From DASYLJ01 sp964432595 (lineage in GTDB: Bacteria; Desulfobacterota; Binatia; DP-6): a stretch of DNA of 64,000 nucleotides. Position 1 is the stretch's first letter. The number at the start of each line of letters is the position of its first letter. Below, one piece after another: positions 44,412 to 55,071 of this stretch. Made by a program: the position numbers and the translations under genes. Location of the stretch: assembly GCA_964432595.1 (NCBI GenBank), contig CAYSOF010000011.1, positions 124,001 to 188,000 of the forward strand. Reading direction: 5' to 3'. Below the pieces are notes generated by a model. It was given only the letters and a program-made list of their open reading frames with translations. It was not told where the DNA came from and did not search any database.

Positions 44412-44576
44412 GCCGGCGACGCAGAATGGCAAGAACCGTGCCTCATGCGCGGCGGAAGATCCGTCGCAGACGTGCGGCAGAGGTTACCCCATCGTCGTCA
44501 CGCGGATGTCGCGACGACGCGGTGGTGACGACCCGATCGCGGTCGATCGCGGCGTCCGTCCGGTGCCGGCGCGGGC

Positions 44577-45992
44577 ATGCGCATTGCTCGCTCTCCTCCT
44601 TGCGCCATGCGTGCCCTCCCCTTTTCCACCCGCCTTGCCATCTGCACGTCGATGCTGATCGCGCTCGTGTGCATCGCGCAGAGCCTGATCCTCTCGGAGC
44701 GCGACCTGGAGCACATGCGCCGCCATCTCGTGGAGCGTGGCGAAGCGGCGGCGCACCGGGTCGCACGCGCCGCGGCGCCGCGGATGGCGACGGGCGGCAT
44801 GGAGATGCTGGCCCAGCTCTGCGAGCAGGTGGGCCTCGAGGGCGACGTCGTCTCGTGCCGCATCTTCGACGAGCACGGCCTGCTGCTGGCCGCCGTCGGC
44901 GACGCGGGCATCGCGCCCGACCGCTTCGACGTCGTGGCGCCGATCGGCGACGACGGGCGAGTCGTCATCGGGATGTCCGCCGCGTCGCTCGAGAGCCTCC
45001 GGCAGCAGATGGTTTCGACCGCCGTCTGGGGCACCGCGCTCTTCACGCTGTTCGGCGTGCTCGCGGCGGTCCTGCTCGCACGCGTGCTGACGCGCCCGGT
45101 GCAGACGTTGGCGCTCGCGTCGGACCGCATCGCGGCCGGCGACACGACCGTCCGCGTCGCCATCGACGCCGACGACGAGCTCGGTCGCCTCGGGCGCTCG
45201 TTCAACGCGATGGCCGAGAGCGTCGGCCGCAACCGCCTGGCGCTCGAGGGACGCGTCGACGAGCTGCAGGAGGCGAACCGCCTCAAGTCGGAGTTCGTGG
45301 CGACGGTGTCACACGAGCTGCGCACGCCGCTGAACGTCATTCTCGGCTACGCCGAGATGCTGGACGACGCCGTCGGCACCCGACTGACGGCCGACGAACG
45401 CGGGATGCTGGCGAGCATCCATCACTACTCGGAGCTGCAGCTCCACCTGATCACCGACGTGCTCGACTTCGCCCGCTTGAGCTCGGGCCGCGTGACCGTG
45501 CGCGTCGAGCGCTTCGACCTGGCCCCGCTGCTGACGGACCTCCAGGTCCTCTACCGGCCGCAGCTCCGCAAGCGGAAGCTCGCGTTCGGGGTCGCCGTCG
45601 CCCCGGACCTGCCGGTGCTCGAGACGGATCGCACCAAGGTGCAGGAGATCGTGCGCAACCTCGTCGACAACGCCGTCAAGTTCGTCGACCAGGGCTCGGT
45701 GACGGTGCAGGCGCGGCCCGCGGCCGAGCCGGGCGCGCTCGTCATCGAGGTGAGCGACACCGGCCCCGGGGTGCCGCCGGACGAGCTGCCGCACGTCTTC
45801 GAGCCGTTCCGACAAGTCGGCGAGAGCCGGACGCGGACGACCGGCGGCGTGGGCCTCGGCCTCAGCATCGTGAAGCAGCTGGTCGAGGTGCTCGGCGGCT
45901 CGGTGCGGCTCGAGTCGCGCGTCGGCCGCGGCACGACGTTTCAGGTGACGCTGCCGTGCCGCGCGCCGGATACCGACCGGCGCGCGGCGTAG
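44577..45992 (+). CDS. Membrane sensor histidine kinase
   Basis: A 471-residue HAMP-HisKA-HATPase kinase; the ATG at 44607 is a possible shorter start. TM1 is at about 19-40 and TM2 at about 147-170, around a sensor region of about 105 residues; HAMP is at 171-222. The phosphorylated His246 is in VSHELRTPLN. The N box (NLVDNAVKFV), G1 (DTGPGV) and G2 (GGVGLGLSIVKQL) are complete. No response regulator adjoins; the orphan REC proteins at 1022 and 51412 are candidates. The signal is unknown. Confidence 0.92.
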   Translation: MRIARSPPCAMRALPFSTRLAICTSMLIALVCIAQSLILSERDLEHMRRHLVERGEAAAHRVARAAAPRMATGGMEMLAQLCEQVGLEGDVVSCRIFDEHGLLLAAVGDAGIAPDRFDVVAPIGDDGRVVIGMSAASLESLRQQMVSTAVWGTALFTLFGVLAAVLLARVLTRPVQTLALASDRIAAGDTTVRVAIDADDELGRLGRSFNAMAESVGRNRLALEGRVDELQEANRLKSEFVATVSHELRTPLNVILGYAEMLDDAVGTRLTADERGMLASIHHYSELQLHLITDVLDFARLSSGRVTVRVERFDLAPLLTDLQVLYRPQLRKRKLAFGVAVAPDLPVLETDRTKVQEIVRNLVDNAVKFVDQGSVTVQARPAAEPGALVIEVSDTGPGVPPDELPHVFEPFRQVGESRTRTTGGVGLGLSIVKQLVEVLGGSVRLESRVGRGTTFQVTLPCRAPDTDRRAA

Positions 45993-45996
45993 CTCG

Positions 45997-47070
45997 TCAC
46001 TTGCAACGGTAGGCGGCGCCCTTCGCCGCGCAGGCGGCCGGGCCGAACGTGTGCGTCACGCACGTCCCGTTCGGCGGGCCGACGACGAATGCGATCCGTA
46101 CCGGACCGACCGGCGCCGGGATGCTGCCGTTCTTCACCTGGCCCTTGAACGCGATCCCGCCCCCCGACTTCCGCTTGTCCTTCATCTTGAGCTGACGCAG
46201 GCCACCGGCGCAGGCCGCGCCCGCCCCGTTTTTCCACGTCGTCTTCTTCCAGCCGTCGCCGACGCAGTCCGGCGATCCGAGGCGGACGGCCAGCAGCGGC
46301 GTCCCATCCGACACGTCCTCGACCAGCAGGCGCACGCCCTGCGTCGCCGGATCGAACGCCACCCCCGCGGGCACCTGCAGCGCGCCGAGGAGCACCATCT
46401 TCTCGTCGCCCTGCGGCGCTCCCACCTTCTGCAGGGTGAGCTTCGCGCCGCTCACGGGCGCACCAGTCACGCACAGCGGCGGCGGGAGGGTCGTCGAGGT
46501 GGACGACGGCGGCGGCACCGTGCTGCTCGTCGACGGCGTGGTCGTGCTGCTCGTCGAGCCGATGGTGCTCGTCGTCGTGGTCGTCACGGCCGTGCTGGTC
46601 GTCGTCGACGCGGTCGTCGAGGTCGTGGTCGTGACGCTCGTGCTCGTCGTCGTCGTGGTGATCGTCGTCGTGGTGGTGGTCGACGTCGTGCTCGTCGTGG
46701 TGGTGGTCGTCGTGACCAGCGACGCGCCCCGCTCGACGGCGCCGATGTCGCAGGCCGCTCCGCTCGGACGGCCGTAGTGCCGCTGATCGACGAGCTCGCA
46801 TGCGGTGCCACCACTGCCCGGCGTGGACGGGTCGCCCGCGTTGACCAGCGGGCTGCCGGAATTCGGCTCGAGCGTCTCCGTGGGCCCACCGTTGTCGGTG
46901 ATCGCGGCGAGGTCGGGCGCCACGCCGGTCAGATCCCCCGTCTGCACCGCCATCGTGCAGCCCGACGTCGACTGCAGCAGATTGTGTCCCTGCGACCCGA
47001 GCGTCCCGTTGCAGTCCGACGGTGCACCGTTGTCGGTGTTACCGGCGACGACGCTGTTCCGCAGCGTCAC
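45997..47070 (-). pseudogene. 3' part of a frameshifted exported CSLREA/POMP-repeat protein
   Basis: This frame continues the protein encoded at 47118-48185 after a one-base shift. It holds the last beta-helix repeats (TLRNSVVAGNT ... NLLQSTSGC ... NGGPTETLEPNSGSPLVNAGD, a typical ending of such proteins). A Thr/Ser linker of about 80 residues (encoded at 46477-46716) follows, and then the recurring C-terminal beta domain (AKLTLQKVG ... GIAFKGQVKNG ... GTCVTHTFGP). The ATG at 47070 has no ribosome-binding site and sits inside a repeat, so independent translation is unlikely. Adding one base near 47118 would restore one protein of about 729 codons. Confidence 0.7.
46477..46716 (-). repeat. Thr/Ser-rich coding tract (low-complexity linker)
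   Basis: About 80 codons, nearly all Thr with interspersed Ser, Val and Ile, written mostly with ACG/ACC/ACA. On the plus strand this appears as long GTCGTGGTC-type runs. It links the beta-helix to the C-terminal domain. A shorter version (about 18 residues) occurs at about 53256-53309 in another exported protein. Such linkers are extended and can be O-glycosylated in some bacteria. Confidence 0.8.
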
Positions 47071-47117
47071 CGTGCCGCCGCTCGCCTGGTCGATACCGCC
47101 GCCGTTGCCGGACCCGC

Positions 47118-48185
47118 TCAGTCGTCGTCGGCCGAGTTGTTCACGATCGTCGCGTTGTTGAGCGTCACCGTGCCGCCACCGGCCAGCCGGATGCCGCCGC
47201 CGTGGTCGTCCGCGGCGTTGTCGTACAACGTGACGTTCGTGAGCGTGGCGATGCAGAACACGCCCCCGACCAGAATGCCGCCGCCGGAAGCGTCCGAGGC
47301 GTTCTGGCTGACGAGCGACCGCGTCATGTCGAGGGTGTCGCTGCAGTAGATGCCACCGCCGCCGAGGCCCAGGCCGGCCGTCGTGTTGTTGCGGATGGTC
47401 GACTCGCTGATCGTGGCGGGACCGAAGAGTGCCAGGCCGGCGCCGTCGTTGGTGGCCTGCCCGCCCACCACCACGGAGGCGTCCATGTCGAGCGTGCCGT
47501 TCGGCGAGATGTACACCGCCCCGCCCTGATCACCGGCGACGTTGTTGTTGAACGTCACCCCGCTCAAGGTCGTCACGCCGCTGCTGTTGATCGCGCCGCC
47601 GTGGCCGCCGGCGGAGTTGCCGTCGAACACGGTGTTGGTGATGCTCAGCGTCGTCGACGAGATGCTGTAGATGGCGCCGCCGGTCGCCCCGTCGGCAACG
47701 TTGTCCGCGAACTCGCAGGAATCGACGATCAGCGTCGCGCGATTGTGGATGGCGCCGCCGGCGAGCGCGGGCTGCGAGAGGCGCAGCGACAGGCCCGAGA
47801 GCGTGACCGTCGCGCCGCTGCGCACCTCGAAGAGGCGGTCGCTGTCGTCGCTGAACCCCTCGATGATCGTGCTGCCCGCGCCGTTGCCATCGATCGTGAG
47901 CTCGCCCGTGATGTCGAGGTCGCCCGTCGCGGCGGCGTTCTCGCTGGCCCCCGCGACGCTCAGCTGGATCGTGCCGGCGGGGAGCTGGATCTCGTCGGCG
48001 CCGTCGCCGGCCGCGCAGTCGTCGACGGCCGTGTCCGTGTTCGCCGCGATGATCGCTTCGCGCAGCGTGCAGTCGTCGTCATCGGCGATCGCGTCGGACG
48101 TCGAGGTGACGGTGATCACCGTGGCGTGGGAGATGCTCGCGGCGACCACGGCGATCGCGAGGGGCAGCAGTCGTCGCATGCGCAT
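47118..48185 (-). pseudogene. 5' part of exported CSLREA/POMP-repeat beta-helix protein (frameshifted)
   Basis: A 355-residue frame: a signal peptide (to about SHA-T), then a CSLREA-type start (DAIADDDDCTLREAIIAAN) and many POMP-like parallel beta-helix repeats (GGAIYSISSTTLSITNTVFDGNSAGGHGGA and similar). It stops at TGA (47120-47118) in the middle of a repeat, after NNSADDD. The next frame resumes as SGSGNGGGIDQASGGTVTLRNS, so one base is missing near 47118-47120 (restoring C gives ...GAC CTG AGC...). Either the gene is broken or the read or assembly dropped a base. The intact protein would be secreted or surface-bound. Confidence 0.75.
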
Positions 48186-48275
48186 GCTGCTGTATCGGCC
48201 GATCGTGGATACCGCTTCGAGTCAGCCGGTTGACACGTTGCGTATTGGGCGCCGCGTGCATAGAGGTGCCCGGAT

Positions 48276-49571
<1,296 letters not shown>

Positions 49572-49574
49572 CCC

Positions 49575-50291
49575 GTGCGTCGCATCTTCATCGGTGACGT
49601 CCAGGGCTGTCGCCAGGAGCTCGAGGCGTTACTCGCCGCGGTGCGCTTCGATCCGAGCGGGGACGAGCTGCATCCCGTCGGCGACCTCGTCAACCGCGGC
49701 CCGGACTCGCTCGGCACGCTGCGGCTGCTGCGACGCCTGAATGCCGGCGGCGTCCTCGGCAACCACGACATCCACCTGCTGAAGGTCGCCGCCGGCGACG
49801 AGCCGCAGCGCGACGGCGATACGATCGACGAGATTCTGGCGGCACCCGACCGCGACGACCTCTTGAACTGGATGCGCGCGCGGCCGCTCTGCCGCGACTG
49901 GGACGACGTCGTCGCCGTCCATGCAGGCCTGCACCCCACCTGGAGCGATCCGGTCGCGGTGCTGTCGCCGTTGCGACCCACGTCCGACGATTGGCGCGTC
50001 GCCTTCTGCACCCGCGTCCGGCACTGCGATGCGATGGGCGATCGCCCCGGCACGGACTGGCCCGTTCCGGGGCCGCCGTTCGCGCCGTGGTACGAGCACT
50101 ACCTCGCGCAGCAGGGCACGGTGCGGACCGTCGTGTGGGGGCACTGGGCGCGCCACGGCCTGGTCGTCCGCGACGGCGGTCGCGGGCTCGACACCGGGTG
50201 CGTGTGGGGCGGCCGGCTGACGGCATGGATCGCGGAGGAGGATCGCCTGGTGCACGTGCCCGCGCGAAAGGCGTACAGCACGAAGGACTGA
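49575..50291 (+). CDS. apaH: ApaH-like symmetrical Ap4A hydrolase (metallophosphatase)
   Basis: A 238-residue calcineurin-like phosphatase with GDVQGC (7-12), GDLVNRGPDS (about 36-45), GNHD, a later VHAGLHP and WGHWA. The LNAGGVLGNHDIHLL region and the late Trp-rich end match ApaH, though it is shorter than the E. coli enzyme (about 280). It degrades diadenosine tetraphosphate and removes Np4A caps from RNA. The GTG start lies 4 bases after the helicase stop; the cyclase gene follows 4 bases on, so the three form one unit. Confidence 0.88.
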   Translation: MRRIFIGDVQGCRQELEALLAAVRFDPSGDELHPVGDLVNRGPDSLGTLRLLRRLNAGGVLGNHDIHLLKVAAGDEPQRDGDTIDEILAAPDRDDLLNWMRARPLCRDWDDVVAVHAGLHPTWSDPVAVLSPLRPTSDDWRVAFCTRVRHCDAMGDRPGTDWPVPGPPFAPWYEHYLAQQGTVRTVVWGHWARHGLVVRDGGRGLDTGCVWGGRLTAWIAEEDRLVHVPARKAYSTKD

Positions 50292-50294
50292 GCG

Positions 50295-51389
50295 ATGGAT
50301 GCGGGCGCGTTTCAGGCCGCGGGGCTCTACGATCCATCGGCGCCGAACGCCGCCGACCGCCTCGCCCTGCTCGAATGGCTGGCCGCACGCGGCATCACCA
50401 TCGAGCAGATGGTCCGCGCCCACCGCGAGACGTCGCTCACCGGCCTCGCTGGCGACCTGGCGCTCAACCCCGGCCGCCGCCTCGACGCCGCCGAGCTCGC
50501 CGCACGGATCGGCTGGACCACGGAGCAGGTGATCGCGTTGAGCCTCGCGGCGGGACTCAAGGTCGAGCCGGGCGACCCGGCGTACGACGAGAGCGACGTC
50601 CCGATGTTCGCGTCGTTCACGGGTGGCGCGTCGCTGTTCGGCGCGACGGCGCTCCGCCGATTCACGCACACCATCGGCGCGGCGATGGCATCGGTCGCCG
50701 AAGCGGCGGTCTCGCTGTTCCAGGTGAACATCGAAGGACCACTGCGCGCGCAGGGCCGATCGGAGCTCGAGCTGGCCGAGCAGAACCTGCGCGCCGTCGA
50801 GTCGCTCGGGCGGGTGCAGGCGATGATGCACGGGCTCTTCCGCGCACACGTCAACGTCGCGATCCGTCGCTTGCGGAAGGCTCGACCGCGGGCCTCCATC
50901 GACACCGCGCGTCTCGCGGTCGGGTTCGTCGACCTGGTCGGCTTCACGCCGCTCGCGCATCGTGTGTCGTCGAGCGAGCTGCGCGAAGTCGTCGAGCGGT
51001 TCGAGGACACGGCACACGACGTGGTCACGGTGGGCGGCGGGCGCCTCGTCAAGCTGATCGGCGACGAGGTGATGTTCATCACGGTCGATCCGGCGAGCGC
51101 GTGCGAGATCGCCCTGACGCTCGTCGAGCAGTTCGCGAGCGACGCGTCGGTCACGCCCCGCGGCGGCATCGCCGTCGGCGACCTGCTGGTGCGCGGCGGC
51201 GACTACTACGGGCCGATCGTGAACCTGGCGGCGCGCGTCGCGCAGCTGGCGGTGCCGAGCGAGATGCTCGTGACGCCGGACGTCGCGGCGAGCGCGGCGA
51301 ACGCGCCGCTGCGGTTCGAGCCGGCCGGCAAGCGCATGGTGAAGGGGCTCGACGAGCCGGTCCCGTTGCTGACGGTCGAGCGTGCGTGA
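50295..51389 (+). CDS. Class III adenylate cyclase with N-terminal regulatory domain
   Basis: A 364-residue soluble cyclase. The C-terminal catalytic domain (about 205-360) has metal ligands Asp213 (VDLVGFT) and Asp257 (KLIGDEVMF), adenine-specifying Lys253 and Asp303, and the transition-state pair Asn310/Arg314 (YYGPIVNLAARV). The N-terminal 200 residues are helical, with two HTH-like parts, as in the autoinhibitory domain of mycobacterial Rv1264, where pH gates activity. It should make cAMP as a homodimer. The gene follows an RNA helicase and an ApaH-like hydrolase. Confidence 0.88.
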   Translation: MDAGAFQAAGLYDPSAPNAADRLALLEWLAARGITIEQMVRAHRETSLTGLAGDLALNPGRRLDAAELAARIGWTTEQVIALSLAAGLKVEPGDPAYDESDVPMFASFTGGASLFGATALRRFTHTIGAAMASVAEAAVSLFQVNIEGPLRAQGRSELELAEQNLRAVESLGRVQAMMHGLFRAHVNVAIRRLRKARPRASIDTARLAVGFVDLVGFTPLAHRVSSSELREVVERFEDTAHDVVTVGGGRLVKLIGDEVMFITVDPASACEIALTLVEQFASDASVTPRGGIAVGDLLVRGGDYYGPIVNLAARVAQLAVPSEMLVTPDVAASAANAPLRFEPAGKRMVKGLDEPVPLLTVERA

Positions 51390-51411
51390 GGGAGCCGATC
51401 GGCGCCCACGG

Positions 51412-52533
51412 CTAGGTGCGGATCGCCTGCATCGGTTGGTCGCCCTGGCAGACGGCCTCGAGCGCCTCCGCGAGGGTCCGGCCGCACGGCAGGCAGGTCT
51501 CCTGCAGCGCCTGCAGGCCCGCCGCCGTCGCGGCCGACGCGGCGGCGCCCATCCACATCCGCCGTCGCGTCGCGATGCGCAGCGCTTCGGCGACGACGTG
51601 CGCCAGCCCGCTTGCCAGATGCGGCACGGCGCGCAGGTCGACGAGCACGCGGTCGTGCCCGTCCTGTGCGAATCGATCGAGCATCGCGCGGACCGTCGAG
51701 ACGACACGCGATACGTTCTCCGTCGCCGAGCCCGGGATCACGAGCACCGGGACGCCGTCGTGCGACGCGACCCGCACCGCGTCCTGTTCCGCCAGGTCCG
51801 CGTCGGCCACGAAGCGCAGCAGGAGCTGACCGTCGAGCGGACAGGTGACGTGGTCCTGGAACCCGCTGGCGCGCAGCTCGACGGGGTCGACCGGCGTGCC
51901 CTCGGGGACCACGGCGATACAGCGGCTGGCCGCGCCATCGTCGGCCTGGCGGATCGCGGCCAGCAGCCGCGCGGCGCCGACGTTCGGCAGATCGAGCGCG
52001 ATGAGCGCCACGGCGGGCCGCGCTTCGCGGTAGCGGGCGATCGCTTCGTCGGCCGACGTCGCGGTCAGCACGCGACAGTGGCCGCGCAGCGCCTCGTGGA
52101 TCGCATCCACGTCGCGGCCGCTCGCCGCCGCGATGAGCACGTGCGGACCCGCTGCCCCGTGCGGACGCGGGCCGAGCACCTTCGCGACGGCGTGGTCGAA
52201 GCGATCGCGGCCGATCGGCTTCACGAGATACGCGCTGACGCCGCACGCGGCGACCTCGGTGACCACCGCCTTGTCCGAATGCGCCGTGGTCATGATGACC
52301 GGCACGTCGCGCAGCACGGGGTCGCGTCGCATGCTGGCCAGCACCTCGCAGCCGCTCATTCCCGGCATGGCGATGTCGAGGAGGACCAGATCGGGACGCT
52401 CGCGCTGGACCAGCGCAAGGCCCGTTCGACCGTCCGACGCTTCGAGCACCCGACACCCGTATGGTCGGAGGAAGCTCACGAACAGCCCGCGGACGGGTTC
52501 GGTGTCTTCGACGACGATGACGGTCTTCGGCAT
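51412..52533 (-). CDS. Response regulator with two receivers and a STAS-like domain
   Basis: A 373-residue protein; the start MPKTVIVVEDTEPV (52533) fits the receiver. REC1 (1-120) is canonical with Asp53 (LLDIAMPGMSG), Thr82-83 and Lys105. REC2 (about 131-245) is divergent but keeps Asp181 (ALDLP). Residues 262-360 (VPVLVIPGSATEN ... DRVLVDLRAVPHLASGLAHVV ... GRTLAEALEA) fit the STAS fold of anti-sigma-factor antagonists, with Ser308 near the usual phospho-Ser site. There is no DNA-binding domain. It may link phosphorelay to partner switching. It converges with the cyclase gene with 22 bases between. Confidence 0.8.
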   Translation of the reverse strand: MPKTVIVVEDTEPVRGLFVSFLRPYGCRVLEASDGRTGLALVQRERPDLVLLDIAMPGMSGCEVLASMRRDPVLRDVPVIMTTAHSDKAVVTEVAACGVSAYLVKPIGRDRFDHAVAKVLGPRPHGAAGPHVLIAAASGRDVDAIHEALRGHCRVLTATSADEAIARYREARPAVALIALDLPNVGAARLLAAIRQADDGAASRCIAVVPEGTPVDPVELRASGFQDHVTCPLDGQLLLRFVADADLAEQDAVRVASHDGVPVLVIPGSATENVSRVVSTVRAMLDRFAQDGHDRVLVDLRAVPHLASGLAHVVAEALRIATRRRMWMGAAASAATAAGLQALQETCLPCGRTLAEALEAVCQGDQPMQAIRT

Positions 52534-52916
52534 GCCGGCTCCTCGGACGAGCGGGCGATGCTCCGTGCGGATTCCAACCGGCGGAGTTGATCGCTGGTGC
52601 GTCTGGGTCGTGCCTGAGCACGGCGCGGGCCACCGGCGAGTCAACGGAAATACATCGGTTTGTATGCCGATGTGCCACGTCGACTGCGCCAGCCCGGGGC
52701 GGTGTGACACACGGGTGCGACGCGGGCGGCACAGCGCCGCCGAATGGCGGGGCGCGACGCCTCGGCAGGGTACCCCGGGTGGTACCCGACGCAGGTGCAG
52801 CGTGCGGCGCCATGGGCCACCTTGCGGCCGCGGGCGGTCGGCGACGTGTGACTCCGACCCCTGCAGCGTCCGACATCTGGCGGCCCGGAGCCGACGTCAC
52901 GTCGGTCCGGCACCGC
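52534..52916. other. Intergenic region without a recognised gene
   Basis: A 383-base gap upstream of the REC-REC-STAS gene and downstream of the exported protein at 52917. Short open frames here have no ribosome-binding site or family features. One weak inverted repeat, ACATCGG (52652-52658) and CCGATGT (52667-52673) with an 8-base spacer, could be an operator for the regulator gene. Nothing else stands out. Confidence 0.4.
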
Positions 52917-53885
52917 CTATTCGCAGAGGGTCTGGTAGAGCACCGACGCCTGCAGGATGTCGTTGCACGCGACGCGCTCGGCGTCCGTCAGGGTGACCGG
53001 AGTGGGGAATCCGTCGCACGTGCCGTCGTCGCCCGGGTCGAGATCGCCGAAGGCAGCGCACATGGCCCCGAAAACCCCGATGCCGATACGAGGGAACTGG
53101 AACGTCCCCAAGTGGCTCTGTATCTCGCAGCCATCCACCGACGAGATGTTGCGGTCGCTGAAACTCTGACACACGGGACCGCCGAAGGGATCGAAGATGT
53201 CCAGCGGCGCGGTCGCGACCTGCTCGCTCGTGTAGCAGGGACACTGGACGGGCGGCGCGGTCGTGGTGGTCGTGGACGTCGTGGTCGTGGAGGTGGTGGT
53301 CGTCGGCGGAACCAGGTCGGCGCAATCGGCGAGCGCGACCGAGCCGACCGCCTTGAAGCGTCCGGCCTCGTCGACGCGGACGGTGGACGCATCGAAGCGC
53401 GCGCAGTTGCGCAACGTTCCCGTGGTCAGGCGGATGCCGACCGTGCCCTGCGGACCGGCGAGCGCCAGCCCGACGCCTTTTGCGAAGACCTTCAGCATGC
53501 GCCCCTGCTTCAGGACGATGTTCTTCACGGCACCTTGACCGGGCGCTGCGTCCGGATTGGCGAAGACGTGCGACGGCCGTGTACCGGCATTGGATCGCCA
53601 TCCCGGCTTGCCGACACCGGACGGGACGACGAACGCCGCGCCCGCCGGCTCCGCCGTCGACGCGATCTCGAGCGTCGCACCGCCGGGCGTTCCGGTCCCG
53701 GGGTCGTCGGCCGAACCGACCGCCGGAAAGAGGAACGCCGGATCCTTCGCGACGAGGACCAGCTTCTGCTTGCCCGAGTCCGACCGGCTCAGCGTCAGCG
53801 ACGCCGTGTCGAGCGGCCGATCGGCCGCACCCGAAGCCACGGCGATGACGAGCGCGAAGGCGACGCTCCAGCGAAGTCGAGCCAT
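52917..53885 (-). CDS. Exported protein: recurring beta domain, Thr linker, Cys-rich end
   Basis: A 322-residue protein with a signal peptide (1-20). Residues 26-190 form the domain shared with three other exported proteins in this window, here at the N-terminal side (ASLTLSRSD ... AVKNIVLKQGRMLKVFAKG ... TVGIRLTTGTLRNCARF). A Thr/Ser linker spans 193-210, followed by a Cys-rich module (213-322: CPCYTSEQV ... CQSFSDRN ... GDDGTCDGFP ... LCE). It is probably secreted or surface-linked. The family is not one I can name. Confidence 0.7.
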   Translation of the reverse strand: MARLRWSVAFALVIAVASGAADRPLDTASLTLSRSDSGKQKLVLVAKDPAFLFPAVGSADDPGTGTPGGATLEIASTAEPAGAAFVVPSGVGKPGWRSNAGTRPSHVFANPDAAPGQGAVKNIVLKQGRMLKVFAKGVGLALAGPQGTVGIRLTTGTLRNCARFDASTVRVDEAGRFKAVGSVALADCADLVPPTTTTSTTTTSTTTTTAPPVQCPCYTSEQVATAPLDIFDPFGGPVCQSFSDRNISSVDGCEIQSHLGTFQFPRIGIGVFGAMCAAFGDLDPGDDGTCDGFPTPVTLTDAERVACNDILQASVLYQTLCE

Positions 53886-53957
53886 GGATCCCCCCTCGGA
53901 CGGAGTGCTCGCATCCAGCGAGACCCACGGTCAAGGGAAGAACGAGAGAGAAGGGAG

Positions 53958-54030
<73 letters not shown>

Positions 54031-54087
54031 ACAGGTTGGGATCGAACGACGCGGAGCGGCCGCCCGAAGGACGCCCCGTATAGCGGG

Positions 54088-55005
54088 CTACCCCCCAGCC
54101 GTCAACGCGATCGGACGGGACGAGCCGGACGCCGTCTGGAGCCAACAGCCGGGATCGACGGGCTGGCCGCCGACGCGCACCTCGTAGTGCAGGTGGACGC
54201 CGGTCGCGCGGCCCGTGTTGCCGACCGTGCCGACGACCTCGCCCTGACGGACGAAGCGTCCCTCCTCCGTGTAGATGCGCGAGAGGTGCGCGTACACCGT
54301 CTTGAGCTCGTTGCCGTGGTCGACGACGACCATCGCGCCGTAGCCGCTCATGTGGCCGGCGAAGACCACCTGCCCCGCACCCGTCGTCGTGACGGGCGTG
54401 CCCATCGCCGCCTTGATGTCGACACCGGGATGGAAGTCCGAGCCGCCGCCCCACGGGGCGCTGCGCAGGCCGAAGTCCGACGTCACGTTGCCGCGCACCG
54501 GCCACCGGCTCGGGATCGAGCCACGCGTCGTGCGCGACGTCTTCATCAGCGTGCTGAGCAGCACCACCGACTCGTTCATCGACGCGGCCTGGCCCTCGAT
54601 CCACGCCAGCTGCTGCAGCGCCAGCGTACCCGCCTCCGAGTAGAGCGGCTGGCCCGTGTCCGGGATGATCTCCGGCTTGAGCGGCGACATCTCGGCCTCG
54701 CGGCTCTCTTCGAGATGCGCCACCCGACGGAGCTGCGCCGCGCGCTCACGCGCGCCGGACGTCTGCTTCGTCACGCGATCGACCGCGCCGGCGAGCATCG
54801 CGATCTCGTCCTGATGACGGCGGACCAACGCTCGCTTCTCCACGAGCCGCGCGCGCACCCAGTCGAGCTCTTTCTGGGCGTCGTGCAGCTCGTGCAACGT
54901 CGAGCGAAATGCCATGCCGCCTCCGACGAGCATGGCCGCGGCGACGATGACCGGCAGATATCGTCCGATCGCGGCACGCAGGACGATACGTCCTCCTGCA
55001 ATCAT
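54088..55005 (-). CDS. M23-family (LytM-type) peptidase with coiled coil
   Basis: A 305-residue protein starting at MIAGGRIV, 6 bases after GGAGGTG; the in-frame GTG at 55014 lies inside that site. One N-terminal membrane helix (about 15-33) and a coiled coil (about 35-100) precede a peptidase domain with Zn ligands His192 and Asp196 (HPGVDIKA) and the late HLHYEV (His271/His273), plus His240. The domain is complete, so it could cut peptidoglycan cross-bridges in the periplasm, or act as an EnvC/NlpD-like activator if partners exist. It lies downstream of recN. Confidence 0.9.
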   Translation of the reverse strand: MIAGGRIVLRAAIGRYLPVIVAAAMLVGGGMAFRSTLHELHDAQKELDWVRARLVEKRALVRRHQDEIAMLAGAVDRVTKQTSGARERAAQLRRVAHLEESREAEMSPLKPEIIPDTGQPLYSEAGTLALQQLAWIEGQAASMNESVVLLSTLMKTSRTTRGSIPSRWPVRGNVTSDFGLRSAPWGGGSDFHPGVDIKAAMGTPVTTTGAGQVVFAGHMSGYGAMVVVDHGNELKTVYAHLSRIYTEEGRFVRQGEVVGTVGNTGRATGVHLHYEVRVGGQPVDPGCWLQTASGSSRPIALTAGG

Positions 55006-55071
55006 TTCGGGCACCTCCAGGGACGGGAATCGGGTCGCATCGGGCTATCCGGATCGGCGGTTTGGTGTCAA

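Noticed and set aside
46436..46777. Plus-strand frame encoding a Val-rich, seemingly hydrophobic 113-residue protein
   Set aside because: It is the complement of the Thr-rich linker tract of the minus-strand exported protein; Val runs arise from reversed Thr codons.
52641..52913. Minus-strand 90-codon frame in the gap before the response regulator
   Set aside because: No ribosome-binding site, no recognisable feature and a biased composition.
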